Shown: positions 12,001 through 23,862 of the stretch, piece by piece
How the letters are laid out: every line of letters starts with the position of its first letter
Position numbering within the stretch: the stretch's first letter is position 1
DNA from: Pelecanus crispus
Lineage: Eukaryota > Chordata > Aves > Pelecaniformes > Pelecanidae
Length of the DNA: 64,000 nucleotides
Reading direction: 5' to 3'
Assembly: GCF_030463565.1 (NCBI RefSeq)
Contig: NC_134649.1
Coordinates: forward strand, 3,793,501 to 3,857,500
Made by a program: the position numbers and the translations under genes
Notes under the pieces: generated by a model
Told to the model about the DNA's origin: nothing
Seen by the model: the letters and a program-made list of their open reading frames with translations, nothing else
Databases searched by the model: none

Positions 12001-15000
12001 AGGGTGGCTGTACTTGACCTCAGCAGTGGTACTGGGGATTGAATCACCATGTCTGTGTTCCAGAGTCAACCCTGACATGCTATTCCACACCTCATCAGTG
12101 AATGCCCCATTTTTGTTTTGTCTGTTCTGCAAAAATAATCAGATTTTCATTACCTACAGAGTTAAATCCCTACACGGCTAGGTGAAAGCAAAGTTTCCAA
12201 AGAGACATTTTGGCTAACACCTGCCTGGGGAACACCAATTCCCTTTAAAGCTTCTCTGCCATGTCAAAAATAGCATGCCAAAGATTTCCTCCATAAAAAA
12301 AAAAACAAATTAGTCTTGCCCTCTTTTCCTCCATAAAACAACTGGGTTAAAGTTGTGCCTATTCAGAGCTAGGACATTAACTGTTAAGCAACAAAGAACT
12401 GTCTAATCTTTGATAGCCTCTTGCATAAAAAACAATTCCGAGAAGCCTTAAAGCAAACTCTGCACAGATCAAAAGATTAAGTTATAAGTATAGGTATCCC
12501 GGCTACAATATGGTTTAGACATTATTTGGTATTAAACAATGAACTGAAGACATTCTGTACCAGATTTTCACAATCTTCTGTCCAGCTGACCTTGGTTTTC
12601 CCCCCAAGAGACGCAGCGAGCTCCATCTACCGGGTTTCTGAGCACACGCCACCTCAAACTCCCCCAAAGACACAGGGAAACTCTTCCCTGTTGCTTTATG
12701 CTTTAGTTAGAACCGAAATTACCACCTGCCAGCAACAACTAACAGCAACAGATCTCACACAAGGCACAATCTAAAACAGCGAGAGATGTACAAATTGCCC
12801 TACGGGCTCTCTCCGATGCTAACATCCAATACAGGCACTGCGGGGCTGGAAACTGATATTCCAGCTAGCAGCATTAACACCACCCAGCAAGAATATTGCT
12901 TTGCTCCGTGTCATTTTGGAGATGCAAGGGATAGAAACATAGTTGTTCTTTGCTACCAATTTTACGATGCCAGAGCAGATTCCAAAAAGCAAAGGAGTTA
13001 AAGAACTTGCAAGCAGTTTTCCTCAAGAGCCATTCCTAGGAACAAAGCGGTTGATTTAACAGTTTGGTCATCTAAAAAAAACTTTTAACCTTAAATTGCC
13101 TGAACTTTTGATACTGTATTGTTTCTGTGGGAGTCGCACCTCACTGTTCATTTTGCTCAGGTCATAATGAATCACAATTCATTTTCCAGTGCCTGGGGAC
13201 CTGGTACATCGGAAAAGTTGGGTCCACCCATGCTAACAGATAACTAAAATACTTCACTTCTAAGTCCAAAATTCTGTATCATTTGTGCTTAAAATTATCT
13301 ATAAATTAAAGTGGTGGGTTGCGTTTTGTTTTTTTTTTTTTGTATACTCATTTCTCTGCTAATTCAACTTCTGTCACAATCCATGCCTGAGGCCAGACTC
13401 CTACCATACAACTGATTAGTGTCAAAAACCCTCACTGTCTATGAAGACGCTTTCAAGAAAATGTTCTTATCCTCAGCAAACACTCAATATCTGAATTCCA
13501 ATGATGCCTATGAGTGTTCTTTGAAAATAACTGATTCCCAGAAGCTGCAGCTGGGAAAACACAAGGCAATCAGCCATACAACCGAGACCAGTGATGTAAC
13601 AAACCCCAGAAAACCCCCAAACCCACCCACCATCCCTTCTATTGGCATAAGGTGGTAACTAACCTTTCATAGACTGATCTGAACAGAGTAAAAGCAAAAT
13701 GACTTCACAACCTTTACTTGCAAGTAGGTAGGAGGGAGCAAAGCACTAAAATATATCATTTGCTTAGAAACAAACTTGCCAGGTTTATAATTTCTGCAGC
13801 ACATATTGCACCCTTGAGTCTGCAGTCAAAGACAAGAGGAATTCTCCACAGGAGCCTGACTTCCACCTTACTGTTGTTTCCAGCTTTTGACTGATCCACA
13901 GGCTTAGATTTCTTGGAGAATCGTGTGTTCTGGAAAACCTGTCAGAGGCAGATTAATTGTGGGACCAATGGCAATGAAAGAAAAATAGTGCAGCATCTGC
14001 TTCAACAGATGCTTTTTCAGAATTTTTTTAATCCATGTTATATAACACATCTTTCTAGATTTTTTTGCTTGCTTTCATTCAGCGTCACACTCAAGCATGT
14101 CAAGCTCCTGTAGCTTTGATATGTCTCATGAATTCAACACCTGACTCAAGCTTTAAGTTCCAGACATGAGTGCTTGAAAAGGCATGAATGCATTGAAAAG
14201 TCTGAAGAGCCAAAAGGGAACATGGAAGAGTATGAGCATGAGCAAAATGGAACCATTGTAACAGCAACCCTACAAAACTCCCACCTTTTTTTTTTTTTTT
14301 TAAACTCCTTTTGAAGCTTCCAAAATTTCAATGACAATGCTGTAATATGAAGCTAACAGAACAGTGTCTCCCTCAGTCCAAATAGCTCCAGTGGCTCTTT
14401 TACTTCAGCAGTATTCAGAAAAAGCAAGAATAAATTGAGCAAGTAACACTAGAGCAGCTCCTAAGATCTGGCTGGTCTTTGTTTTGCTGTTACCTTCACA
14501 GTGCTACATTACTTCTAAGACAGGAAAGTAAGAGAGTCATCAGTTTTGGGGTTCTTCACATGAAATGCTCCTTCTTATACATGCCATTAACCAAAGGCAG
14601 GTTGAGGAAAAACTTGGATTAGGTTAACAACTCCTCATCAGGTAAAAACTTCTCTCACCAGAGAAAAAGCATGACAGTAGAACATGAATTTTCTGGATGG
14701 ATGTGACACAAATATTAATTAAATAGGACATATACTAGGATATGAAAACAAAAAGGAGAAGGAAGAGATGATAATCAAAATGACTAAATGGGAAAGGTAA
14801 GAAATTGATCAGAAAAGCTGAAGATAGCAAAGAAAAACATCTACTGAATAAAGTGAATGACAAATTTATAGATTAGAAACTGAATCAATGAGATTACAAG
14901 TCACTTGTATTGAAAAGCAAATATACACAGTAAATTTTTCTTTTCTGAATTTAAAAGGAAACAAAATGATGGGCTCACATCACATGCAGGTGACTAAAAA

Positions 15001-16320
15001 TGCTCAGCTGGCCTTCATGGATGACTTTAAATAGTACCTACTGCTTAGAGCATTTTCAAAGTCAAAAGGCCCAAATAAATGTGATGGTCTGAAGAGAACT
15101 GGATGAGATCTCAGCTGAGAATAAAATGGGAATATTCCATTTATTCCCTTTCTAAATCTGAGACTTACTGAAACTGAATTCCAGTACAGTGAAAGTGCTG
15201 GTAGACTTCAGACTATACAATGAGAATATGCAGGAAGACACATGTAATTAAGAAGTTGGCAAGGACTGTTGGGATTAAGAGGGGGGAAAAAAAAAAGTTT
15301 AACCTTCCATGAATCAAGATTGACTGTAACATTTCACATGACAAGATTTCCCCTCCTCCTTAGATTCAATTGCAGAGTTGTTCAGAGGGATTAAGAATAG
15401 AAATGATTTAAACACAGATACAGCTGAGCTCTGATGTGGATTTAACTTGTAGTACTACAGGACATTATAACTAAAGGGGTCAACAATATGTAATATCAAT
15501 AAAGCACATTAGCCAGTTCTGTATCCAATTAATTGAAATATCTAGTAGCACAACATGAAGGAATTCTACAAGATCAACACAAAGTTTGCAATTAATCAAG
15601 CACCATAATGTTGCTTGTCAAGTGACATTATTGCTGGTAAAAGAAAATATATAAATGACCAAGAATAGAAAACAAAAAAGGGAAGTTGATCACACAGAAC
15701 ATCAGACTGTTCAGAAAACCCCACCCAGCAAACAACCCAAAAAAAGGCATATCAGCAACTGCACAAAGCTCCAGGTACGGTATTGTATCAAGATGCTCTG
15801 TCAAAATCCAGTCAGAAGTAAGGAATGCTTTTTGTGTTAAGACCAGTTGACTCTTAAGAAAACTATCACAGACAGGAAAAGATTCTCCAGATGCTCCCAG
15901 CTAAGGCTTAAGTTATTCATCTCAATGTGGGGATACAAAGGTAGTTTAAGGGTCTGCAGAAAAGCAAACTAGACGATCTAAGAGCCTCCGTGAGCATTAA
16001 ACTCTGAGGTAGAGCAGACAGCCATGACAAATCCCATCTGTTAATTTCACTAGAAAATATTCCACGGATAAGTACTGCAAAGCTGTAAGAAAAACACTGC
16101 ATGGATACTCTTTTGCTAGACATCCTATCAAAGATGAGGAGATATTTGACATAAATTATTTGGAAATGAAACATGTTTCTGTCCTTAGAATCTCATTTTG
16201 TGAAACCACGTATGAATTACAGAGAAGCACCTTTTTTTAACATTTCCACATTAAAGTAACTGTGCACAACTTGTGCTTGAAGAAAGTTATACCGAAAGTC
16301 CTCAAAAATAAATTGGAAAC
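9030..16320. other. Intergenic region between CILP and MTFMT 3' ends
   Basis: This is 7.3 kb between two convergent genes. I see no exon with both splice sites and family similarity on either strand. It holds a pure G run at 9635-9658 and scattered A/T homopolymers (for example 14288-14302), and otherwise AT-rich unique sequence. All open frames are short and composition-driven. Confidence 0.6.
9635..9658 (+). repeat. Uninterrupted poly(G) tract, 24 bases
   Basis: Twenty-four consecutive G lie in a G-rich neighbourhood, about 1 kb after the CILP stop codon. The run can form a G-quadruplex. Such runs are also prone to sequencing and assembly error, so the true length is uncertain. Confidence 0.95.
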
Positions 16321-16336
16321 ATTGTATAAAAATAAA

Positions 16337-16342
16337 TTTATT
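16337..16342 (-). terminator. MTFMT: Polyadenylation signal of MTFMT
   Basis: AATAAA on the minus strand (tttatt on the plus strand) lies about 240 bases after the MTFMT stop codon. It is the first good hexamer downstream of the gene. Confidence 0.55.
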
Positions 16343-16577
16343 ACCCAACAGTGGAAACAGGAATTTATTCACTATCTTCAGCAGTCACAGAGATTTTCTT
16401 CCTTGATGGGGAAAGAGAAATGAGTATCATCAGGAATCCACGATGAAAACACGCAGATGTCCATAAGACCAAACGGTTTGGGAGGAAAGCCCTTAACTAA
16501 GTTGAATGTTATAGGTGGGCATTGAAATATTTTATATTACTATGAACTTACAGACATTTTCCACATTTTAAATACAT

Positions 16578-19500
16578 CTACTGTTTTACATCCTGAGCCA
16601 GTATTTTCCTCTCTTTCAGAGTCTTTTTTGTCGTGCTAAGTTTGAGTGTTTGAAATCTGCATTCCTGATGAACTGTTCTCGAGTTCTGCTGGAACCAAGA
16701 GTGCATATACCCATTGTAGAAGTCAACCGCTGTAAGCTGCTTCTTTAATACGACCGTTTTAATTCCAACCCAGCCTTCCTAAAAATAAAACCAAAAAATT
16801 GGCAGTAAGCTTCTTCCATGCTTTAAAATTACGATCTTTAGCTGTCACAAGGTTGGCTTACAGAACACATTTTATTTAATTTCATCATGTTTACATTACA
16901 AGTCAAATGTAATGTAAAGTGAAAAGTGTAAGTGAAAGCTTGCAAGTGAAAAACCTGCTAGTGGAAATTAAAAGTTCTTCAAGGTATCAAAAAAAAAGAC
17001 TGATGCTAATCTAAACTAGTTCAGTGAATAATGGTGGATAATTAAGACAAAAGTTATGTAACACACAAATAGTAAACCCCTCATCTTCAGGGCAGTGAAG
17101 ATACAACAAATGGGAAGAACCTACCTTGCAACGAGCTATCAGCATTTGGGACGCTTTATGGTATAGTAGTGAACCAGGAACAGCTCCATGGTCATTTAAT
17201 ATTTGATCTAAAAACAAAGCAAGATTGTCTTGCATTTTTATGCCAACAAGTACAAAAAAAGTTTGAAACGCTTATGTCTCTTTGAAGCATGATAATCATC
17301 TTGAGTCACTATTTTGTTCAAAAATACTGTATTGTATTCTGTGTTTTATCATACCCAAATCAGCAGGGTAGAATCAGAACAGTCACTCTCTGGCCCCGCT
17401 CCCTCTCTCCTCCACAAACAGACATTAAGCCCTGTGTGCTCTGGCACTCCACTCGGCCCACAAGGCTCTCAGACTCACAGGCTACTACAGAAAACGGTTT
17501 AAGCGACAGTACACAGGGACAGCTTTCCTCGTGAGAGATCCCCAGACGATGGCATTAGAAGAGGATCTCCTAACTAATCACAGAATTAAAATCCTCCGGT
17601 CTCAGGATTCACAGGACTGTACCTGCTGCTTGCTCAACATCACCACAAAGCAGGAATACCCTCAAAACCCATCTTATGCTCATCTTTGGGCACATAAACT
17701 TACTGCACTCTGAGTACGTATGAGACTGACTTAGTTCTGCTGGAGTTTCAGAAAGCAGTACTTAAAGCTATTGTTTAATACAACTGGTTACTGTCTTCAA
17801 GTCAATGTTTGAAAAGACAGGAAAATTTAACTTAGATTAATTTAAAAGTAAATACCGGCAAAACCAGGGATATTATCCACTTCCACAAAATCCAGAAGTT
17901 TAACAGTACTACCCTTCCAGAGCGTCTGTAAAGGAAACTGGAAACAGAAACAGATGACACATTGAAAATATTTTCATTATTTCCAGGCAACTGTCCAGGT
18001 TTTTTTTTTTTTTTCTTATGCAAGGTAGCTGCGATAATAACATTAGGGGACAAATTTAGGTATACATCCAGCTAAAAGACTTTCTTCACCATATCTAGTT
18101 TTCCTCCTTCTTCATCTCATTGACAAGCAAACCATTAGCATACGCAGTAATGAGTTAAGCAACTAGCTCTAGTAGCTGTTCAGTTGTGCTGTTTACTGTC
18201 ATGCAAAGATGTCAATATAGTGTTCTGAAACCCTCCCAAATACATCAGTGGAAATCTGAGAGCTAAGGAAACAAAATAAAAACTGTTGAGCTGATTTCAC
18301 ACGTGGGATCAAATTCAAGAAAATTCTCCTCCGCTCTAATTCCATCTCTAACAGTAAACTACAATGGGATTTTAAAACACATGCTAGGTTTCAGAGGCTA
18401 AAATAACTCATCTTGAATTTTAGTCATTAGTTAAAATATTTACACCAAACTCGGACATCCTACAGGACAGAAAAGGGTTAAAAAAAAATCCACTGTTTTA
18501 CCATACTTCCTATTGCACGATGCAGTTGAATTATCTGTGCAGCCGTCTGCTCTTCCCATTTTATACAACTCTTAGCTATAGATATTTTAGGAGCTGGGGG
18601 GAAAAAAAAAAAAAAAATTAAAGGACTTCGTATCTTGGTTTGTATCTTTTTGCAAACAAACAGCTGTACTATTTTATCTTATTTTAAACTATTTCAAAAC
18701 AGATTTTATCCTGACCAATGGCAGGTTTACCATCTAACCATACGTACTTTAGACAGCACCTGGATAAAAGATTTTGTAGAAACCTCACATTGGCTTATTT
18801 ATATTTTATTCTCAGCTGTCCTCTTATTTACCCACTGCACTGAAAACCTACAATGTACATTCACAAGCACAGCTGTAACATTTTTTTAGTGTTACAGCCA
18901 CAAAGAATAACAAACTGGCACAGATTTTGTGACATTGCTAGTGATTTTGATATTGTACTTGCAACTGGAAAAAACACATTAATGTAGTAAGTCTGAAGAA
19001 TTCTGAAGCATTTTTCCCCTCTCTGTATGACTTTAAGCCAGAGAAGGCAATGAAGAGACATACCAATAAAGGCATCTTAAAAAAAAAAAAAAAAAAAAAA
19101 CAAACCAGCACAGTAGGAAGAAAATTAGTTTTCCAACTGAGAAAAGAAAAAAGAAACAAGTTGCATGAAATATGTGTACCTACCAAATGTTACTCCTTCT
19201 TTTGGTTGCTCTTTTTTATTTTTCAAACTTTCAGGCAAGTTTTTCAAAACCGATATCAGCTGCAAAATTAAATTTTGTACAGAATATTAACAAAGCTAAG
19301 TAGAGTACATTTCTTAACAGTAACAGTAGATCCAAGATATATAAATGCAGTATTTAATGTTTAGATCAGTGAAAGTTTCTTGCGAGCTTTTGGAAAATTG
19401 GGTCACTATATTCAGAAGACTTGTATCGTACACACAAACACACTAAAGGCATCCTTCCCGCTGAATTAAAAAAACCTCAAGTATTCTTTCATGGATAATC

Positions 19501-22280
19501 TCCCCTCTGATAGTAATACTAGAACAGAACGAAAACTGATTATTAAGATGAAAAAGCAGATATTCACTTCAATGAAAGAAGCAACTGCACTGTTTCCATG
19601 CAAAGCACTTGAGTTCTTCACTGAATAGAAACAGAACAGCAATGCACAGGACCAACCCTGACAGCTTATCACACACAGCTCAGCTTCCCTCTCAGCAAGG
19701 CAAAGTGCTCACAAACACTAAATTTCAGACCACTCTCCTTTCAACAGTTGCAGTCAACTCAGAACAAGATTAAAGAGAACTCTGTTTACACATGTTAAAA
19801 GCAAGGTACTAATCAGAAGCAACACTAGCTTGCACGCCTTTACCATGTTTGCACCCATCTTTGATAACATCACTTCCAGCTCCTTTGCAGTACAGCGGGG
19901 AGGAACAGCAAACTCTTCTTGCTTAATGATTGGGCCTACATCAAACCTACAAAGCAGAAAACATACACGCTTACTGGAGAAACTAAAACTCAATTAGCAG
20001 TTCAAAAGTCTACATTCAGTACATTAACTCAGTCACTAATCGCCCTTTTTTCCCCCCTAAAACTTCACTTTTCACACATTATCAAATAATGTTTGGTTCA
20101 CAAGACCACACAGAGAAAAGAACATCAGATATATCTTAGCGAGTAAGATTCATCCCAGCAAGCTGAGATTGTTATAAATGCACAATTTCCAGTTCAGAAG
20201 CATAAGGCCTCAGAAGAAACAACCTGAAGCATTCAGAAGAAATGTTTTGCACTTTCCTGAGATCTATTATCAGACAAGCATCTAAGAAAGAAAAGATAAC
20301 TATGATAATGTGTTTTCACAAGCCTTTTAAGCCATAGTTTGTGCTGAAACTAAACCATATAATCTCTCTCTCATTCCTAGACAGGAAATTTCTTGTCCTC
20401 TATTTCACTTACAGGAGGTTACAGGCAACTCTGAAGCCTGAAAGCCAGATCTTTTCTGTCACGTCATACCAAGCCTACCCACCTAGCTGTGTGACTGTTC
20501 TCTGTCTGCTCCCTGTAATAATGCTAAGAATTAGAGAACAGGCTAGAGTGCAAATTACACACTCACTAAAATACCGTATTTGTGGCAAGTCTCACATGGT
20601 CAGATGAAAGTTTCTAAGTGTTTCAAATTTTAATATTAAACACACACACACAAAAAAAACCAATTACATAGAATGATTTAAATGATGACTTAAGTGGTGA
20701 TGATTTAAAGTCCTGAGAGACAACAGAAGCAGTGAGTTGTTTTGGGAAGTACATTTAACCTACCTTTTTGGTCTTATTTCCATAATTGTCACCCCAGTCA
20801 CTTTATCACCATGAAGCACTGCGTGGATTATCGGTGCAGGACCACGCCATCGTGGGAGACAGCTGGGATGGACATTGAGCACGCCACTGAATTGAAATAT
20901 TTTAAAGTCAGAATAGGAACAGTACCTGAAGTTGAACCCATACGTAAATGGGCATGCAGCATTTATTACACTGAAACTACTTTAAGAATTAACTCCTCAG
21001 ACCTTCTGAAGCGTTACTGGATTAAATATACATTTAAAGGAAAATTCACACTATATAACCTCCAGTTTCTCAGCGGACGCAGAAAGGGAAATGAGAGGAA
21101 TAAAGGTAAACACATTATGCTGAACATTTGCATAGATCTACATCGATGTGTTAAAGAACAGCAGTGAACCTCACAATGACAGAAGTAGGGCTCAGGCTAA
21201 CCCAGGGAAGAAGCTGGCCTCACCTGCTGCAAGTCATAGGTGTTGGCTCAACACCAGAGTCTAGCTTTGCTAATGAAGCAGCGATTAGGTGTCCTGTCAC
21301 TCACTTACTATGGGAACTGGAGAATAAGGTCCTCGTTTAGGAGACGTCCGAATGATGCCACCACACCCACATCAAACTGCCCTGCAGGTCCCGTGTGTGG
21401 CCACTCATGAACAGGCAGCTGGAGCTCCCGGGCACAGCTCCTCACAGGCAGGTCCACAGGCAGGCGGGAGGGCAGGGTCACCACCTCCAACCTGGACACG
21501 AGCGCACCCTCGCTGGGCTCCCTGCGGCAGACAAGGCGCTGAAGGCCTCACACAGGCAGAGCAAGGGAGAGGCGAGGGCGGGGTCACCTCCGCCCCTCGC
21601 TGTGCCCCTGTGCCCTTCCACAGCACCTGCTCCTCCAACTCCTGTCCCCTGCTTGGGCCCCAGCTTCCCTCCACTGACCCCAGCCTCTCCACCCTGCCAC
21701 CCCCCGCCCCCTCACCCTGGCTTCCTCCTTTCAATCCCAGCCCCCCCGCCAAGTCCTGACCCCCCGTGAATCCCCTCCATCGACCCACTCGTGACGCCAT
21801 GGTCTCTGGCCTACCCTAAGGTCGCTTCCCCCCGCGCTTCCCTACCAACCTCTGCCCAACCCACGGTCCCTGCCCCTCTCGACCCCCGCTCATCCCCCAA
21901 CGGCCCCTGAACCCCATCACCGGCCCCCATCTCCCATCCCTCGGTGCCCAACCCTCCCCCACCGTCCCCAGCCCCTCCCTCCACAGCCGCTGCCGTGTCC
22001 CCTCAGTCCCCGTCCCCTCAGTCTCCATCTCCCCACCGCCCCGCCCCGCCCCGCCCCCTCCCCTCCCCTCCCCTCCCCTCCCCTCCCCTCCCCTCCCGTA
22101 CCCCACCCCGCAGGCCCCGGCCCCGGCCCCACAGTGGCCCCAGCGGTACTTGGCCGCCTGCAGAGCTCGCAGGGCGGTGACAGCGAAGCGGTCGGTGCCG
22201 AAGAAGAGCACCCGCCATGGCGGCACCCCAGCCCCGCGCGCCGCCTTCACCCCCTGGTGCCAGGCGCGCAGCAGCCGCAT
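16578..22280 (-). CDS. MTFMT: Mitochondrial methionyl-tRNA formyltransferase, nine exons
   Basis: The enzyme transfers a formyl group from 10-formyl-tetrahydrofolate to Met-tRNA in the mitochondrial matrix so that translation can start. Exons in transcript order are 22280-22150, 21521-21309, 20886-20764, 19946-19844, 19259-19184, 18593-18502, 17937-17856, 17207-17125 and 16778-16578. They sum to 1104 bases, 367 residues plus stop (human 389). The start at 22280 gives an arginine-rich presequence ([10 protein letters not shown]) followed by the [11 protein letters not shown] core. An in-frame extension upstream is Pro/Ala-rich and looks like 5'UTR. Exon 3 encodes the formyltransferase signature [15 protein letters not shown], with N119, H121 and, just after the next junction, D158 (FDVGP) as the expected catalytic triad. 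The shorter length reflects a compact N-terminus and a trimmed Lys-rich tail. Confidence 0.96.
19079..19100 (+). repeat. Poly(A) tract in an MTFMT intron
   Basis: About 20 consecutive A lie in the intron between MTFMT exons 5 and 6. I see no recognisable retrotransposon body attached to it. Confidence 0.85.
22056..22097 (+). repeat. CCCTC pentamer repeat in MTFMT intron 1
   Basis: About eight head-to-tail CCCTC units follow a CCCCG-repeat stretch, just inside intron 1 of MTFMT (about 55-95 bases from the exon 1 donor). On the transcribed strand this is GGGAG repeated, which can form a G-quadruplex. Confidence 0.9.
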
Positions 22281-22392
22281 GGCGGCGCTTCCGGCGCTGC
22301 GCGATGACGCAGTACGCACGCACGCACAGCCCGCCTCGGGGCGGGGCGAGGGAGGTCGCGCGGCCGCTCCTGGGGGCTGAGGGGGAGGCGGC

Positions 22393-22402
22393 GCCATCTT
22401 GG
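22393..22402 (-). promoter_or_regulatory. YY1-type site near the MTFMT transcription start
   Basis: On the minus strand the bases read CCAAGATGGC, the YY1 consensus typical of housekeeping promoters, where it sits within a few tens of bases downstream of the start site. The position, about 115 bases before the start codon, fits a transcription start near 22410-22430. Confidence 0.55.
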
Positions 22403-23796
22403 TCTGGGGCCGGTCCGGAGCAGCGCTTCGAGCTGCGCTTCAGGGCTGCGTGGAGCCCCACGGGAGCGCTTCCCGGGCCCCCCGGCGTCCCCCCGGGGGA
22501 AAGGCCAGCGGTGTCGGGGAGCGCAGCCAGGTCTCTGCCTCAGCCCCGGTCTCGGCTGCGCACCCCGAGCGCGGCCTCTAGGCCTGGCTTCTGTCTTCCC
22601 ACAGCGTCGGTGCTGCCCGAGCGAGCGTCTCCCGTGGCGGTGGACTCGTAACCCTGGCCCTCCTGACCGTGAATTGGCCTCTCTGCCTCAGGGCGAAGAT
22701 AACGCGTGAAAATGTCGGGGCAGAAAGGGGTGTTGACACCGCAGCCACTGATTTTCTGCTGGCTCTGATGCAGCGTTTGAAAAGCTAACTTCTGTGTCTT
22801 CCTCTGTGGACAGCTTTGTTTTAACAGTGATTAAAGAATGTTTTCTTGTAAACTGTGGGGTCACAATAAGCACTTAAAACAACTATCTTCTCCCATAAGA
22901 ATAAAAATATTTTATCATTCTGCTAAGAACATTCTTTTCCCCCATGGGGAGATGGTTTATTTGTGTAGCTTTTCATTTAATGTAAATTACATAGACAAGT
23001 TCCCTATGCATTTAAATCACAGTATATCCTACAGTCTTTGACACTAGGATTCTAAAGCATGGAATGTAAGAATCTGGAGACGTTTCCTATATGCCAGTGA
23101 AAATGTAAATTACTTGAAAACTGGGTGACAGAATTTGTCAGACTTATGTCAGACATGAGGGAAGGATCGCTAAGGAAAGTTAAATTTTGTACCACACTAA
23201 GTGGCGCTGTGCATATTCATTCCCTTTTTCACGTCTGTTGTGCCCATCATTAGGGCATTCTCTCAGACAAAGGAGAACTAATGAGAAAGTGCTGTTATAG
23301 GTAAAAAAAAAAACTAGTTAGGCCACCCTAACTGAGGTGCTTACATTCCTGCACCCTGAGAAAAGCAGGTTACGCTACCAAATACCGAGGTAATTTCCTA
23401 GCTGAGAACCAGTACATAAAAATCAATTGCTACAAAAAAAATTAATTCTTTATTACTTGGAGAGCCCCATGAAAATCCTGTTTAGTCAGAGGCAGGATGC
23501 TTTTCAATTCTAGCTGCCTCATCTCAGGGTGCATAGATGATACAGTAAAGAATAAAATAATAAACAAGCAAGGATGAAGGAATGCCTTCTGCTTGAAAAG
23601 AGATTAGAGCAACCAGCGTAGCTTATCTTGGAAAGCGGCCGTGGGGAGAAGGGCAGGCGAGCGGTCTGCCTTATCGTAGATAGTATGAAGCTGGTAAACA
23701 GGGAGCAATTAGTTGTCGCACAGTAACGAAGCGATTACGGGCACTTAACAGGTATCAGGCCCCGAAAGAGAGGAAGTGGTGTTCCACCCAGCGTGT

Positions 23797-23862
23797 AATT
23801 TGACCCCATAATATCTCAGACGCTGAAAAAATTTGACCACATAATATCTCAGATGCTGAAAA
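23797..23862 (+). repeat. 33-base tandem duplication
   Basis: Two adjacent 33-base copies (23797-23829 and 23830-23862), each containing cataatatctcaga or cataatatctcagat, differ at about two positions. The high identity suggests a recent duplication. Confidence 0.9.

Larger units (their letters stand above)
22000..22660. promoter_or_regulatory. CpG island and promoter of MTFMT
   Basis: GC- and CpG-dense sequence surrounds MTFMT exon 1 and extends about 380 bases upstream of the start codon. It contains GC boxes, an ETS-like TTCCGG at about 22287 and a YY1 motif. It is the only strong CpG island between CILP and SLC51B. Such islands often fire in both directions, but I see no gene on the plus strand starting here. 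Confidence 0.8.

Noticed and set aside
21352-21800. Proline-rich plus-strand and glycine-rich minus-strand frames near MTFMT exon 2
   Set aside because: These are low-complexity translations of C-rich repeats. MTFMT exon 2 explains the coding signal on the minus strand.
22281-22397. Longer N-terminus for MTFMT
   Set aside because: The frame stays open upstream, but the added part is Pro/Ala-rich and lies over the expected 5'UTR and YY1 site. The start at 22280 gives a normal presequence.
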